Shown here one piece after another: positions 1-8,447 of a DNA stretch of 57,576 nt. Every line of letters begins with the position of its first letter. Position 1 is the first letter of the stretch. Source of the DNA: a virus; IMG/VR virus record IMGVR_UViG_3300042564_001295, positions 1 through 57,576 of that record, one strand, 5' to 3'. Under the pieces are notes generated by a model. That model did no database searches and was not told the origin of the DNA. It worked only from the letters and a program-made list of their open reading frames with translations. Both the position numbers and the translations under genes were made by a program.

Positions 1-130
1 ATGCAAGGCGACAACCGTGGAAGAATTCATCATTGCCCAGTTCTGCCTGAGCAAGAATAATAGCTTCTTTGTTCAAACGACTAGGATGATCTTCCAAACT
101 GGAAATAACTGTGTAGCAAGGATCGCTCAT
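1..130 (-). CDS. N-terminal fragment, possibly phage ATP-dependent DNA ligase
   Basis: An open frame starts at ATG 130 with an AAAGG ribosome site 8 nt upstream and runs off the window edge, giving 43 residues. The segment SSLEDHPSRLNKEAIILAQA resembles the helical start of phage ATP-dependent ligases (compare the T4 ligase start, where STKQKQAIL occupies the same place), but no nucleotidyltransferase motif is in view. The gene is certain enough; the ligase call is only a resemblance. Confidence 0.45.
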   Translation of the reverse strand, partial: MSDPCYTVISSLEDHPSRLNKEAIILAQAELGNDEFFHGCRLA

Positions 131-178
131 ATTAGACCTTTAAATAACTGTTTAAGTAGTTATTGTACTATCTAATTA

Positions 179-904
179 TCAGTATGTCAAGAAGTTTGTG
201 GTCTTAAATGGCTTACCTGCGTAAGCATAATCGATATTTCGAATGATTTTCTTCTTCATACTTCGAACAATTGGATGGGAATGGTTCCATTCAAATGCAG
301 CCAAATACTTGTGATAAGTTGTATTCTTGTGACGTTTGGCCTGCATGCTGTCCAAATACTTTTTTATAGCATCTCTATCCAATTCAAACCTGTCAACCAA
401 TTCACAGGCAATGTTAAAACTAAATGCACCCATTTCGTCTTTGTGGCCGTAGTATTCTTGATTGACTCTTTGCTTGTGATAGTAAGCTGTACTTTCATAG
501 CCCGGAATGGTTTTGAAATTCCTACTACGATACTGACGCATATGGATGATTTCGTGTAGGATAGTATCTGCAAATAAACTGCAAATTCTTTCCCAACGAT
601 ATTCTGTCATTCGAATAAACTCATCGTCTGGATGATAGCTTAGAACAATTTCAATATGTCGTCTATCTTCTGCATCATTATAACTATAATAAGTTCCGCC
701 CATATAAATCTTGCCACGTTTTTGAGTAGGATCGCTTTGTCTACGAACTACTTTGACTGGAAGATTGCTTTTAATATGCGTACTTATTATTTTTTGTAAG
801 TCTGCAACTGCTAGTTTTTTGCCAATAAAATACTTACCCGCACTATACAGCATAGTGCGTAGATTGTACCTATCTAAGAGACTCCAATTGAATGGTTTAC
901 TCAC
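179..904 (-). CDS. HExxH zinc metallopeptidase-like protein
   Basis: This 241-residue protein has the zincin motif HEIIH at residues 117-121, with a downstream helix DEMGAFSFNIACEL that could supply the third zinc ligand. The protein at 9615-10283 has the same plan (HEYKH followed by DEVDAYAVSIAIEL), so the two look like paralogues. There is no signal peptide, which suggests a cytoplasmic or virion role. The substrate is unknown. An ATAAATAC box at 927-934 lies 23 nt upstream of the start. Confidence 0.7.
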   Translation of the reverse strand: MSKPFNWSLLDRYNLRTMLYSAGKYFIGKKLAVADLQKIISTHIKSNLPVKVVRRQSDPTQKRGKIYMGGTYYSYNDAEDRRHIEIVLSYHPDDEFIRMTEYRWERICSLFADTILHEIIHMRQYRSRNFKTIPGYESTAYYHKQRVNQEYYGHKDEMGAFSFNIACELVDRFELDRDAIKKYLDSMQAKRHKNTTYHKYLAAFEWNHSHPIVRSMKKKIIRNIDYAYAGKPFKTTNFLTY

Positions 905-955
905 AGTTTTCTCCGGGTTATCCTAAGTATTTATCGACACCCGAAGAAAGTAATA

Positions 956-1573
956 CTAGCGTTTTGCAATAACCTTGTCTGCAAGCCCATACACAACAGC
1001 CTTATCCGCACTCAAAAATGTATCAAATTTCATAGCTTGATACAGCTCATCATACGTTTTTCCAGCGGTATTATGCTTGACATACAACTGTGTTAGTCGT
1101 TCATTAATGCGTTTAGACTCTTCAAAACCACGACGTGCATCTTCAAACTCAAGTTCCTGTACGTGTACACTGCCACTTGTGCCTGGAGTACCCGAACTAA
1201 CACGGTGAATCATAGTACGTGATTCGGGCAGGACAAACCGCTTGCCAGGATGCCCTGCTTGTGCAAGGAACGAGCCCATACTACAGGCCTGCCCCATTAC
1301 ATAGGTTGCAACATCTGGCTTAATAAACTGCATTGTATCGTAAATAGCAAGACCAGCAGTAACACTTCCACCCGGACTATTGATAAAGAATGTAATGTCT
1401 TCATTTCCTTGACTTTCCAAAAACAGCAACTGTGCCACAATAAGGCTTGAAGTATGCTCGTTAACATCAGTGTCTAACATCACAATACGATCTTTAAGCA
1501 AGCGACTGTAAATGTCATAGGCACGTTCGCCCTTTGCTTCTGTCTCAATAACCATTGGTACCAAATTAGGCAT
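956..1573 (-). CDS. clpP: ClpP-family serine protease
   Basis: This 205-residue protein is a full-length ClpP. The catalytic triad is visible: Ser98 in GQACSMGSF, His123 in MIHRVSSG, and Asp184 in [15 protein letters not shown]. ClpP subunits form a double heptameric barrel that degrades proteins delivered by ClpX or ClpA. No Clp ATPase is in view, so it would need host unfoldases or act in virion maturation, as ClpP-like proteases do in some tailed phages. The start lies 3 nt past the preceding gene's end. Confidence 0.93.
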   Translation of the reverse strand: MPNLVPMVIETEAKGERAYDIYSRLLKDRIVMLDTDVNEHTSSLIVAQLLFLESQGNEDITFFINSPGGSVTAGLAIYDTMQFIKPDVATYVMGQACSMGSFLAQAGHPGKRFVLPESRTMIHRVSSGTPGTSGSVHVQELEFEDARRGFEESKRINERLTQLYVKHNTAGKTYDELYQAMKFDTFLSADKAVVYGLADKVIAKR

Positions 1574-1575
1574 CT

Positions 1576-2028
1576 TTATCCTTTAAAGTTTGATGTGTCG
1601 TATGTCTGAGCAAAGATATCTTTTTTCACAACACCAAAGTCGCCGGCGCCGTGACGTACAATAAAGTCTTCGCCTGCCTTGTAATTCAAATCTCCCCATG
1701 ATGCTTTTACAACACCGTTGTGATCTGCTAGTTTAGCGTGTTTGAAAATCTTCTTAGGAGTGGCAGTGCCATCTTCGTTGTCGTCATAGTAGTCGGCAAA
1801 CTTTTCTGCTCCCACTGGATACTTCTCACCCTTTGGACCTGTGATAATTTTATAGCCTGCTTGATAGTCAACTGGACCTTCTAATGTATCTACAGTACCG
1901 CTAGATGTAGCAGTTTTATAATGTATTGGAGTAGGATGTTTATAGGTTTCGAAACTACCGTGAGCAAACCACTCATCGGTAATTTCTTTATCTATAGATT
2001 CTACGATATTGATGTATTCTCTAATCAT
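1576..2028 (-). CDS. PGDYG-like phage protein
   Basis: The 150-residue protein contains the segment [19 protein letters not shown] near the C-terminus and an earlier similar segment [21 protein letters not shown]. These resemble the PGDYG family of small phage proteins, in which a short beta motif is followed by a conserved KKDIF helix. The function is unknown. Its ATG overlaps the stop of the upstream lipoprotein gene by 4 nt, so it is probably translationally coupled. Confidence 0.6.
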   Translation of the reverse strand: MIREYINIVESIDKEITDEWFAHGSFETYKHPTPIHYKTATSSGTVDTLEGPVDYQAGYKIITGPKGEKYPVGAEKFADYYDDNEDGTATPKKIFKHAKLADHNGVVKASWGDLNYKAGEDFIVRHGAGDFGVVKKDIFAQTYDTSNFKG

Positions 2029-2600
2029 TGTGGTTTGTCTAGTTCTTTAAATGCTTGAGTTGAACGCTGTGCTTCAAGTATCTCACGGCTATTCTTTTCC
2101 TTAGCACGACGAAGAACGTTTGCGTCACCTGTGGGCAATGCAATTAGTACATAAGCAGTGTATCGATTGCCAGCACGTACAACAACTGGATTCTGATCAA
2201 TGTTCTTAGCACCGTAAGTTTCAACTCCAGTCACGTCAACTGTATTACAGTTAGACCGTGTAACCTTTTCAATGTTACTGGATTTTGTCGATCCTGTATC
2301 ATACTGTTTAGTCTGCGAACTAACTGTTCCGCCAGCACTGTAGCAAATTTCTGCAAGTGCATTGGTACGTGCCAAATGCACAGCCATGTTGTAGTTTTCT
2401 GCGGAACCTTCTGCTGCCGCAAATACTGCACTGTCACTAACAGGCAATTTACCCATCCAATCCGGCCGGCCTTTTAATGCCTGCTCAATTGCTTTGCCCT
2501 CACGTTCGTATTGATTGTCGACACGCTTTTGATAAACGTCGGTTGTACCACAAGCTGCCAAAACAGCAATGATAGGCAAAAGTGTTATAATTTTTTTCAT
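2025..2600 (-). CDS. Lipoprotein, LPP20-like
   Basis: A 191-residue protein starts with a lipoprotein signal: a charged KK, a hydrophobic stretch, and lipobox LAAC with the acylated Cys near residue 17. The mature part has an alpha/beta pattern (MAVHLARTNALAEICYSAGG ... YTAYVLIALP) resembling LPP20-type lipoproteins. It would be anchored in the envelope of an infected cell. It is the third gene in a run of predicted envelope proteins (2602-2855). Confidence 0.65.
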   Translation of the reverse strand: MKKIITLLPIIAVLAACGTTDVYQKRVDNQYEREGKAIEQALKGRPDWMGKLPVSDSAVFAAAEGSAENYNMAVHLARTNALAEICYSAGGTVSSQTKQYDTGSTKSSNIEKVTRSNCNTVDVTGVETYGAKNIDQNPVVVRAGNRYTAYVLIALPTGDANVLRRAKEKNSREILEAQRSTQAFKELDKPQ

Positions 2601-2601
2601 C

Positions 2602-2730
2602 TTAGTTTCCTACTTTCTTAATATATTGACCGGCTTTGTTTAAATCTTGTCCTGCACCTTCTACTGCACCACCAATAGTGCCGCATGCGGTGAGCATTAC
2701 TGCTACTAAAATTAGAATAATCTTTTTCAT
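2602..2730 (-). CDS. Small entericidin-like lipoprotein
   Basis: This 42-residue frame starts with MKKIILILVAVMLTACG, a lipoprotein signal with lipobox LTAC, followed by GTIGGAVEGAGQDLNKAG. The length and the glycine-rich mature part match entericidin A/B lipoproteins. Its ATG overlaps the TGA of the upstream gene (ATGA). An envelope stress or lysis-linked role is possible but not shown. Confidence 0.7.
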   Translation of the reverse strand: MKKIILILVAVMLTACGTIGGAVEGAGQDLNKAGQYIKKVGN

Positions 2731-2855
2731 TTTGCCATCTCCTGACTGTGAGTTTTAACTGTGTCTATGCCATTGTCCAACATTCGGGCAATGCCGGAAA
2801 ATCCAACTGTTGCTAGAACTAGTCCAAAGACAGCGCCTAAAATAAACATTCGCAT
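2727..2855 (-). CDS. Small single-pass membrane protein
   Basis: The best start is ATG 2855, which has AAAGG six bases upstream, giving 42 residues (MRMFILGAVFGLVLATVGFS...). One transmembrane helix covers about residues 3-20, followed by a short polar tail. A strong promoter at 2887-2915 lies just upstream, so this is the first gene of the 2855-to-956 transcript. Function unknown. Confidence 0.6.
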   Translation of the reverse strand: MRMFILGAVFGLVLATVGFSGIARMLDNGIDTVKTHSQEMAK

Positions 2856-2886
2856 ATCAAGCCTTTCTGTGTGTGTTGATGTGTTT

Positions 2887-2915
2887 ATTATAATGTTCTT
2901 TTTGCAAAGAGTCAA
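2887..2915 (-). promoter_or_regulatory. Sigma70-type promoter (TTGACT-17-TATAAT)
   Basis: The -35 box TTGACT is at 2910-2915 and the -10 box TATAAT at 2887-2892, with a 17-nt spacer. It drives the small membrane protein, lipoproteins, PGDYG-like protein and probably clpP. Confidence 0.75.
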
Positions 2916-2932
2916 CATTTATTTTTACCGAA

Positions 2933-3379
2933 TTATCGACGATAATCTTCGTTCAAAATAGTCTTGTCCGAATTACAGTCCAAGCATAAATTTTGGATAT
3001 TTTCTGCACTGTCATCGCCGCCGTCTGCTCGTCGAATTTTGTGATCCGCAATTACTCGATTTCTGCAAAGCCTGCTAAACAATTTGGGGTTGGATTCTTT
3101 TATACCCGAATGCTTGCGTTCAACCTCTGCACCTACATCTTTTCCGCACTCGGCACAGATCATTCCTCTGTGGAAAGTATGTGGTCGATCATAACGACCC
3201 ATGCCGCCATACTCTCGTTGTTTAAGCTGATGGATACGGCACAGTACATCCGAGCCAGGACCTGACATTTGGCTAATAGGAGTACCACAGCCATCAACAC
3301 AACAAATTAGATTATTCTTTAGTTGTCGTTTGATAACTGCGGGACTCTTACGCACGTCTTCTGATGCTAGTCTAAACAT
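2933..3379 (-). CDS. HNH endonuclease
   Basis: Starting at ATG 3379, which follows the upstream stop as TAATATG, this gives about 148 residues. The C-terminal half has two zinc-type CxxC pairs (CAECGKDV and CLDCNSDK) flanking VIADHKIRRADGGDDSAEN, the His-Asn core of an HNH nuclease; an earlier CCVDGC...CRIH pair may bind a second zinc. It could be a free-standing homing nuclease or act in packaging. A longer start at 3454 would overlap the upstream gene by over 70 nt and is less likely. Confidence 0.85.
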   Translation of the reverse strand: MFRLASEDVRKSPAVIKRQLKNNLICCVDGCGTPISQMSGPGSDVLCRIHQLKQREYGGMGRYDRPHTFHRGMICAECGKDVGAEVERKHSGIKESNPKLFSRLCRNRVIADHKIRRADGGDDSAENIQNLCLDCNSDKTILNEDYRR

Positions 3380-3380
3380 A

Positions 3381-4514
3381 TTAGAACAAGAAGCTTGATT
3401 GTACAGGCCAGTACTGCGGACCTTTAGGCATAGCACCGTTAAAGTTTTTAGCAATCTGTTTGATAAGAAAAGTTAGGCCGAGCGGTACTTCTGGATAACG
3501 AATACCAAGTGCGTAACCGTTAACACGTTCATAATGATCCCTATAAGCAACCTTAGCTTGACTCATCATAGCAATAGGATCAAAATCGCCACCAAAAGCT
3601 AATTTCAAACTATTAGCAACGCCTGCAATATACGCACTGTCTACAGAGATCTTTTCAATTTGACACTGACGGAAGAACTCATACATAAGCCAACATTCCT
3701 TGGGTTGTACAGGACGATTGCTTTTGCAAACAGATACGAAGTACTTGCAAAAATGGTCTGTAATTTCCAAATCATAACGTGGGTCCATAAGTTCGTCTAA
3801 ACGAGTCAATGCACCAGGTTCGTCAGTGTCACCAAATTTACTATGTGTAGCAAACATCTTAGCACCTTCGAGCAATTTTTGTTTTAGCTCTGCCAATTCC
3901 CATGCAGGAATTTTGGTACCGTCAGTTCGCACACCAAAAATCATTTGATGGAACTTGTCAATTTGATCTAAGGGATGTTTCGCATCGCCATTTAGTGCCA
4001 TAAAGTTTTGGCGCATTTCGCTTTTTTGCGAGCTATTGTAAACAACAATGGGAATTTCACATTTGGTAATATCTGCTTTCAAAGCAGTTGCAATCAAATA
4101 TAATACTATAGCAGTATGTTGCCCGTCCCAGCATACATATTTGCCGGGAGCCATCGGGTCTTCATAAACACAAATTGGCATAACACGGATTTGTGTAAAG
4201 TTATCCAAAATACCAGTTGCATGAAACAACACCAGCATTCGTTGCAATGTGATATCAATGACGATTTTATCCAAAGTAGTTTTGATTGCACTACATAATG
4301 TAATGTCCGACCATTTGGTAATTGTAGGATTTCTACGTCCAAATTCATGGATGGCATCTGTTACTACCGATTGGTAATAAGAACTACCATTAATAGTCTG
4401 TTTAAGACGTTGCGGAAGTCCTACATACTGTGATGTTGTTTTGTAAAACTGTTGATTAACAGTGTCAGCATAAAACGTAGGAGCCACTGCTGATTGTTGG
4501 GTCATCAATTGCAT
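3381..4514 (-). CDS. DGQHT-motif protein, ParB/DGQHR-like
   Basis: A 377-residue protein with the motif CWDGQHTAIVLYLIA near residue 130, preceded by IRVMPICVYEDPMAPGKY. This resembles the DGQHR motif of DndB-like and ParB/Srx-fold proteins, which bind DNA or nucleotides. The following helical region (MALNGDAKHPLDQIDKFHQMI) also fits that family. It is the first gene after the promoter at 4547-4575 and is followed directly by the HNH gene. The precise role is unknown. Confidence 0.55.
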   Translation of the reverse strand: MQLMTQQSAVAPTFYADTVNQQFYKTTSQYVGLPQRLKQTINGSSYYQSVVTDAIHEFGRRNPTITKWSDITLCSAIKTTLDKIVIDITLQRMLVLFHATGILDNFTQIRVMPICVYEDPMAPGKYVCWDGQHTAIVLYLIATALKADITKCEIPIVVYNSSQKSEMRQNFMALNGDAKHPLDQIDKFHQMIFGVRTDGTKIPAWELAELKQKLLEGAKMFATHSKFGDTDEPGALTRLDELMDPRYDLEITDHFCKYFVSVCKSNRPVQPKECWLMYEFFRQCQIEKISVDSAYIAGVANSLKLAFGGDFDPIAMMSQAKVAYRDHYERVNGYALGIRYPEVPLGLTFLIKQIAKNFNGAMPKGPQYWPVQSSFLF

Positions 4515-4546
4515 AAAATCTTTCTGTGTGTTGTGTTGATATGGTT

Positions 4547-4575
4547 ATTATACTATAAAACGCCTTCAGCGTCAA
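4547..4575 (-). promoter_or_regulatory. Sigma70-type promoter (TTGACG-17-TATAAT)
   Basis: The -35 TTGACG is at 4570-4575 and the -10 TATAAT at 4547-4552, with a spacer of 17 nt. It precedes the DGQHT-motif gene starting at 4514. Confidence 0.75.
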
Positions 4576-4576
4576 C

Positions 4577-5116
4577 CTACCATTTGTCCACTACCATCCA
4601 AATTGAGTCATTAGGATTGGCTTGACAAATAACTCCAAAATATCTTCTCAATAGGCTTAGTTCAAAATACTGTTCGGTAAAGTTTCTACAACGCATATTT
4701 TGATATTTGAAGTACAAATCAACCTTGCTACGGCCAACTTCAGTTTCTAAAATCAAATCGCCTGCCTTAATTTTACGTTCTATCTTTTGGCCTTCACGGC
4801 ATACTGTAATCGATTCTGAATTGAATTGGCCGCCGAGTGATACTAAAAGTTTTTCTCTACCTTGACGAATAGCATGACTACACAATGCACTACCTTTATA
4901 GTGTGAGTCAGATATTGAATCTGTGACACTGTGCAATTTGCCATTCACGTTGACATCAAACTTAACAGCACACTTGCCATCGCTAACAACCTCAATCAAA
5001 TTTTGAATAGGACCAACTACTTGTGTATCAGTCATTAGGCTAGCAGTTTTGACATCGCAATTTGCCCAAACAAATTGACTAGCCAGCATTAAAGTTACCA
5101 ATAGTGTATGTTTCAT
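4577..5116 (-). CDS. Exported protein of unknown function
   Basis: The likely start is ATG 5116, which overlaps the upstream TGA as ATGA and begins MKHTLLVTLMLASQFVWANC, a typical signal peptide with cleavage after about residue 18. The mature protein is about 160 residues with several cysteines, suggesting disulfides in the periplasm. No family is recognised. It is coupled to the lipoprotein gene 5113-5391. Confidence 0.6.
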   Translation of the reverse strand: MKHTLLVTLMLASQFVWANCDVKTASLMTDTQVVGPIQNLIEVVSDGKCAVKFDVNVNGKLHSVTDSISDSHYKGSALCSHAIRQGREKLLVSLGGQFNSESITVCREGQKIERKIKAGDLILETEVGRSKVDLYFKYQNMRCRNFTEQYFELSLLRRYFGVICQANPNDSIWMVVDKW

Positions 5117-5391
5117 GATTGATCGCACCTATAAACATACCACCAAATAGTGGCTTTTAGTCTACTGTTAAAATCGTGATCTTCTTCAGTTAACACATCA
5201 GGATCGGGTTCAAAGTTCTTAATAGCTTGTAATTTTTTTAATTCAGCTACTTGTGTTTCTTTAAATTTACAATCTACTGGATAGTCTACCAATTCCTGAT
5301 AGGTCATAATTTTAGGTGCATCTGCAATAACACTAGCAGTGGGTTGACACCCTGCCAATGCTAACATTGCAATCAAATAACATGCCTTCAT
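5113..5391 (-). CDS. Small lipoprotein
   Basis: A 92-residue protein with a lipoprotein signal (MKACYLIAMLALAGC, lipobox LAGC) followed by about 77 residues of acidic sequence. It forms a pair with the exported protein 4577-5116. A possible promoter (5423-5451) lies 32 nt upstream. Function unknown. Confidence 0.65.
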   Translation of the reverse strand: MKACYLIAMLALAGCQPTASVIADAPKIMTYQELVDYPVDCKFKETQVAELKKLQAIKNFEPDPDVLTEEDHDFNSRLKATIWWYVYRCDQS

Positions 5392-5422
5392 TTTTAACTT
5401 TCTATCGAGTTACGATAGTGTT

Positions 5423-5451
5423 AGTATAACTGAATTATTGGTACTTGTCAT
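5423..5451 (-). promoter_or_regulatory. Probable promoter (ATGACA-17-TATACT)
   Basis: The boxes ATGACA (5446-5451) and TATACT (5423-5428) have the 17-nt spacing used elsewhere in the window, upstream of the lipoprotein gene at 5391. Each box has one mismatch, and the -35 overlaps the end of the previous gene. Confidence 0.45.
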
Positions 5452-5860
5452 CCAGTTTGACACTCGAAAGTGCCGCAACGGTTTGAAACTTTTCCCAAGC
5501 CATTTTGGCACTGGGATTATTTTCCAATTCACTATTTGGCAACACTGCTTCTAACCAAATTTCAGGACGACGGCGAGGATGAGCACCAAACTGTCTGGGC
5601 TGATGCATCTTACCATCCTCGTACAGCATAATACTCACGCTACGGAATTTGTCCTCATCGTCCTTGCTGTGGAAATCATAATTGCTCCATTCTTGATTGC
5701 TCAGGCCGCCCAATGTGTATCCGTCCCAAATGCCCGCCCACTGTTCGTCATCACGTGGATCAAAATCTGTACGGGTAATCAATACCAATACATCTTCCAT
5801 GGCCACACGGCCTTCCACAATGTCCAATACGCAACGGCTGTAACTTAGTCCAATTTTCAT
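5435..5860 (-). CDS. Conserved-type phage protein, unknown function
   Basis: A 141-residue acidic, tryptophan-rich protein with no signal peptide and no motif I recognise. Its ATG overlaps the stop of the gene at 5857-6171, so it belongs to the 6864-to-5435 transcript. Codon use matches its neighbours and the frame is intact. Confidence 0.55.
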   Translation of the reverse strand: MKIGLSYSRCVLDIVEGRVAMEDVLVLITRTDFDPRDDEQWAGIWDGYTLGGLSNQEWSNYDFHSKDDEDKFRSVSIMLYEDGKMHQPRQFGAHPRRRPEIWLEAVLPNSELENNPSAKMAWEKFQTVAALSSVKLDDKYQ

Positions 5861-6171
5861 ACAATAGCACTTTCAGGTTTATGAGTTTTAAAAACATTCT
5901 GTCCACAACGCCTTATGGCATCTGCCAACACTTGCGGAGATTCTTCTGCAATTTCTTCTAACTCTGTTTGAGTCATCTCACTTTCAAATGCCCAAATTTC
6001 CGGAAACCTCTGTGGGTTAGCTGTTGCTCTTAGTATAGCATGTCTGGGTACAGGGAAGTTAACCTTCTCGTCACCTTTTAGCACAGCCCAAAACTTCTTC
6101 TTTTCATATTCAGATACATTGAAGATCCATTCGAATCCAATACTATCAAAGTAACACACGTATGCATTCAT
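5857..6171 (-). CDS. Small protein of unknown function
   Basis: The start is taken at ATG 6171, giving about 104 residues (MNAYVCYFDSIGFEWIFN...). It follows the upstream stop as TGATATG, and an AGGGG-like ribosome site precedes it. A farther start at 6264 would overlap the upstream gene by about 90 nt. No family recognised; the gene is packed between two overlapping neighbours. Confidence 0.5.
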   Translation of the reverse strand: MNAYVCYFDSIGFEWIFNVSEYEKKKFWAVLKGDEKVNFPVPRHAILRATANPQRFPEIWAFESEMTQTELEEIAEESPQVLADAIRRCGQNVFKTHKPESAIV

Positions 6172-6172
6172 A

Positions 6173-6412
6173 TCAACCCCTTGATGCTGTTTGGGTACGA
6201 GTGATAGCAGGCCCGTTACTTTCAAAGTCCATACCAGCGGCCTTACCTTCATATACTCGTCCATTCCAATTCATTAGAATTTTAACCGACTTGTTTATCA
6301 CAACAGTGAGATTACGACCTTCGTTAAATGCCATGACTTCACCGGTCACTTCCCTACCACTATTTGCCTGTCTAACTGTACAAGTATTACTGTGTCTCGA
6401 TACTATGCTCAA
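6173..6412 (-). CDS. Small beta-rich protein, probable TTG start
   Basis: A frame of about 79 residues whose best start is TTG 6412, which has GGAG seven bases upstream and overlaps the previous gene by 26 nt. An ATG at 6334 would give only 53 residues and cut a coding-like segment (CTVRQANSGREVTGEVMA). The pattern suggests a small SH3 or Sm-like barrel. Function unknown and the start is uncertain. Confidence 0.45.
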   Translation of the reverse strand: MSIVSRHSNTCTVRQANSGREVTGEVMAFNEGRNLTVVINKSVKILMNWNGRVYEGKAAGMDFESNGPAITRTQTASRG

Positions 6413-6704
6413 GTTCTTCTCCGAAAGTAAAGGAAACGGTCTTAATGCTATCCCAACGGAAACTACGCCATGCATTTACATCCAGTGCATACACACTGCA
6501 AATGTCATCATTCTTTTTCTTTTCGCGTTTTGGTTCTGCACCTTCAACAACTGGAACAGGAGGAACAAACTCTGGACTGGTTGTACATTCCATTACTCGT
6601 TCTTCGCCATCCTTCTTAGTAAAAGTTACAGTAACCTTGCCGGCAGCTAGATGACTCTTAAGCCATTTTTTAAATAGCTTAACTTCTTTTTCATTTAGAT
6701 TCAT
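6387..6704 (-). CDS. WYL_2/SH3-like small phage protein
   Basis: From ATG 6704 the protein has about 105 residues. The N-terminal part (GKVTVTFTKKDGEERVMECT) and the C-terminal part (VYALDVNAWRSFRWDSIKTV), with a lysine-rich linker between them, match the small Sm/SH3-like barrel family common in phages (DUF2693/WYL_2-like), where a strand segment pairs with a WRSFR-type strand. Role unknown; nucleic-acid binding is possible. Confidence 0.6.
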   Translation of the reverse strand: MNLNEKEVKLFKKWLKSHLAAGKVTVTFTKKDGEERVMECTTSPEFVPPVPVVEGAEPKREKKKNDDICSVYALDVNAWRSFRWDSIKTVSFTFGEELEHSIETQ

Positions 6705-6864
6705 TTGTAGCACTTTCAAATTCGGTTACACGTTCCTGCAACAATATAATTTGATGTTCCAAATCGTCAATATGATCCGCAACACGTTTCATAAAATCAG
6801 CAGTATTGCTACCAGTCAATTTAAGCATATCACTGACACTCAGTTCTTTAGTTTCTTCACTCAT
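6691..6864 (-). CDS. Small acidic coiled-coil protein
   Basis: A 57-residue frame starts at ATG 6864 directly after the upstream TAA, with GGAG upstream. Heptad-like leucines (DFMKRVADHIDDLEHQIILL) suggest a coiled coil. The stop overlaps the next start by 14 nt. Function unknown. Confidence 0.55.
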   Translation of the reverse strand: MSEETKELSVSDMLKLTGSNTADFMKRVADHIDDLEHQIILLQERVTEFESATNESK

Positions 6865-7719
6865 TTAAATCTCCAATAAAATGTTAGGGTTCCAGCCACT
6901 GTTCTCACTGTAGCCATCGCTTTCGTAACCACGGGGATTACATACAACTCTAGTTTCACCAATTACATAATCAAATGGTTGATGCATATGACCATGTGTC
7001 CACAATTTAATTTGCGGATGATCCATAATGAACTCACTTAGGTCACTAGCATATCCACCGTTCATAAGCGTCTGACTTGCATATTGCTCATGCACACTTT
7101 TGAAACTAGGAGCATGATGTCCAACCACAACACACTTCTTATCCTTGTGTTCTTGCACAATGTGCTTGATATAGCCAAGAGTCTTGTCATGTCTAATAGC
7201 AACATCCAACGCACTCATAGCCGCATACTCACGTTTTTCATTACGAACGATTCTAAAATCGTTCATCATGTCTTTCATGGCATGCATAGTCAATGGATCA
7301 CGACGATTCATATCAGTCCACAGAGTGCCACCCACAAACACAACATCGTCAATGATCTTCATGTCTTGCTCAAGCATATACACGTTGGGATACTTGGCAC
7401 ATTCTTCACGCATGTAATCGATAGCCGCATAGAACTTGCCGTGGTAGAATTCGTGATTGCCCATGATGTAGATCACATGAGGGAACTGAAAACTACAACG
7501 CTTGAAGAAATCACGGAATGTTTTGACTCGTTGTTGCTTACGACTGAGATCCGCAAATGCTCCTGCACTATACGGATTAAAATCCGCGGCAATGTGGTCG
7601 TGCAGATCCTGCGCAATACAGATATCGCCTCCGAGAATCAGTACATCATAGTTCTGATCGTTTTCAATATTGATGTCAGAGAACTCTAAGTGGAGGTCGC
7701 TGACTAGTTTGATCTTCAT
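6865..7719 (-). CDS. Calcineurin-like metallophosphoesterase
   Basis: A 284-residue protein with the full metallophosphoesterase signature: SDLH (residues 7-10), GGD (30-32), GNHE (87-90), a GHHAPS block and a C-terminal THGHMHQP. These residues coordinate a two-metal centre that hydrolyses phosphodiesters or monoesters. Substrates in phages range from nucleotides to cyclic messengers. A second, distinct member is at 29166-29771. It lies 1 nt from the upstream gene. Confidence 0.88.
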   Translation of the reverse strand: MKIKLVSDLHLEFSDINIENDQNYDVLILGGDICIAQDLHDHIAADFNPYSAGAFADLSRKQQRVKTFRDFFKRCSFQFPHVIYIMGNHEFYHGKFYAAIDYMREECAKYPNVYMLEQDMKIIDDVVFVGGTLWTDMNRRDPLTMHAMKDMMNDFRIVRNEKREYAAMSALDVAIRHDKTLGYIKHIVQEHKDKKCVVVGHHAPSFKSVHEQYASQTLMNGGYASDLSEFIMDHPQIKLWTHGHMHQPFDYVIGETRVVCNPRGYESDGYSENSGWNPNILLEI

Positions 7720-8286
7720 TTATATCTCGCTGTATTTTTCTTCAATAAATTTCTTAGCATCTTTTTTGGTAAGACGACCCGCTTCGTATTCACCCAGTGC
7801 ATGACGCAAGGCTTCTTCAACAAATTCGTTAAAAGTAACATCACGTTCGTGTGCTAGTTTCATGTATTGTAACAGTTCTTCATCCGAAAAGTCAACCGGA
7901 ACTTGCACTCGTGTGTCATAATCTTCCCCAGCTGAGATTGCCAAACACTTCTGGATAAAATCGTCGGCCACTTCAAGATCAACATAGTCAACATCGTCCC
8001 ATGCTTCATCTTTGCTCACATCTCGACGTTTGGCTTCTTTACGATTCTTCTTTTGGAAGTCTGGGTTGATCATACGATAAGCACGTTGATGTACATAGTC
8101 GTGCGCCTGTACTTCGTAAACAGTTTGATCTTTTGTATCAAAGATGACCGTAAAACTGTGACCGTCATGTTCGCCGTTCCATGAAACTAGTGCATAAGCA
8201 TCGGAACCGTAGCACTGCCACATATAGCCGCTACCTTCGGTAATTCGATAGCCAACCAATTCCATCCATTCTTTCATTGTAATCAT
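7720..8286 (-). CDS. Phage protein with C-terminal ribbon-helix-helix-like segment
   Basis: A 188-residue protein. The N-terminal half is unassigned; the C-terminal part (VPVDFSDEELLQYMKLAHERD followed by a VTFNEFVEEALR segment) looks like a short strand followed by two helices, as in Arc-type proteins, though here it is late in the chain. ATG 8286 overlaps the stop of the small membrane gene upstream. Function unknown. Confidence 0.5.
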   Translation of the reverse strand: MITMKEWMELVGYRITEGSGYMWQCYGSDAYALVSWNGEHDGHSFTVIFDTKDQTVYEVQAHDYVHQRAYRMINPDFQKKNRKEAKRRDVSKDEAWDDVDYVDLEVADDFIQKCLAISAGEDYDTRVQVPVDFSDEELLQYMKLAHERDVTFNEFVEEALRHALGEYEAGRLTKKDAKKFIEEKYSEI

Positions 8287-8447
8287 TGTGTAACTCCTTC
8301 TTTACGTTGTTGAAAAGTAACTTCAATCCAGCCAATCAAGGCTATCAACCATCCTGTATTGTCAGGACTTCCCCATGTGTATAATACTTGGAAAACGCAC
8401 ATTACTAAAATTGCTATTGACAATATATGTTTAAATTTAATCATCAT
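8283..8447 (-). CDS. Small membrane protein
   Basis: A 54-residue frame beginning with two consecutive ATG codons (8447, 8444) that overlap the upstream TGA. It has two hydrophobic stretches (ILSIAILVMCVFQVLYTW and GWLIALIGWIEV), consistent with two membrane spans. Its stop overlaps the next ATG. Function unknown. Confidence 0.5.
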   Translation of the reverse strand: MMIKFKHILSIAILVMCVFQVLYTWGSPDNTGWLIALIGWIEVTFQQRKEGVTQ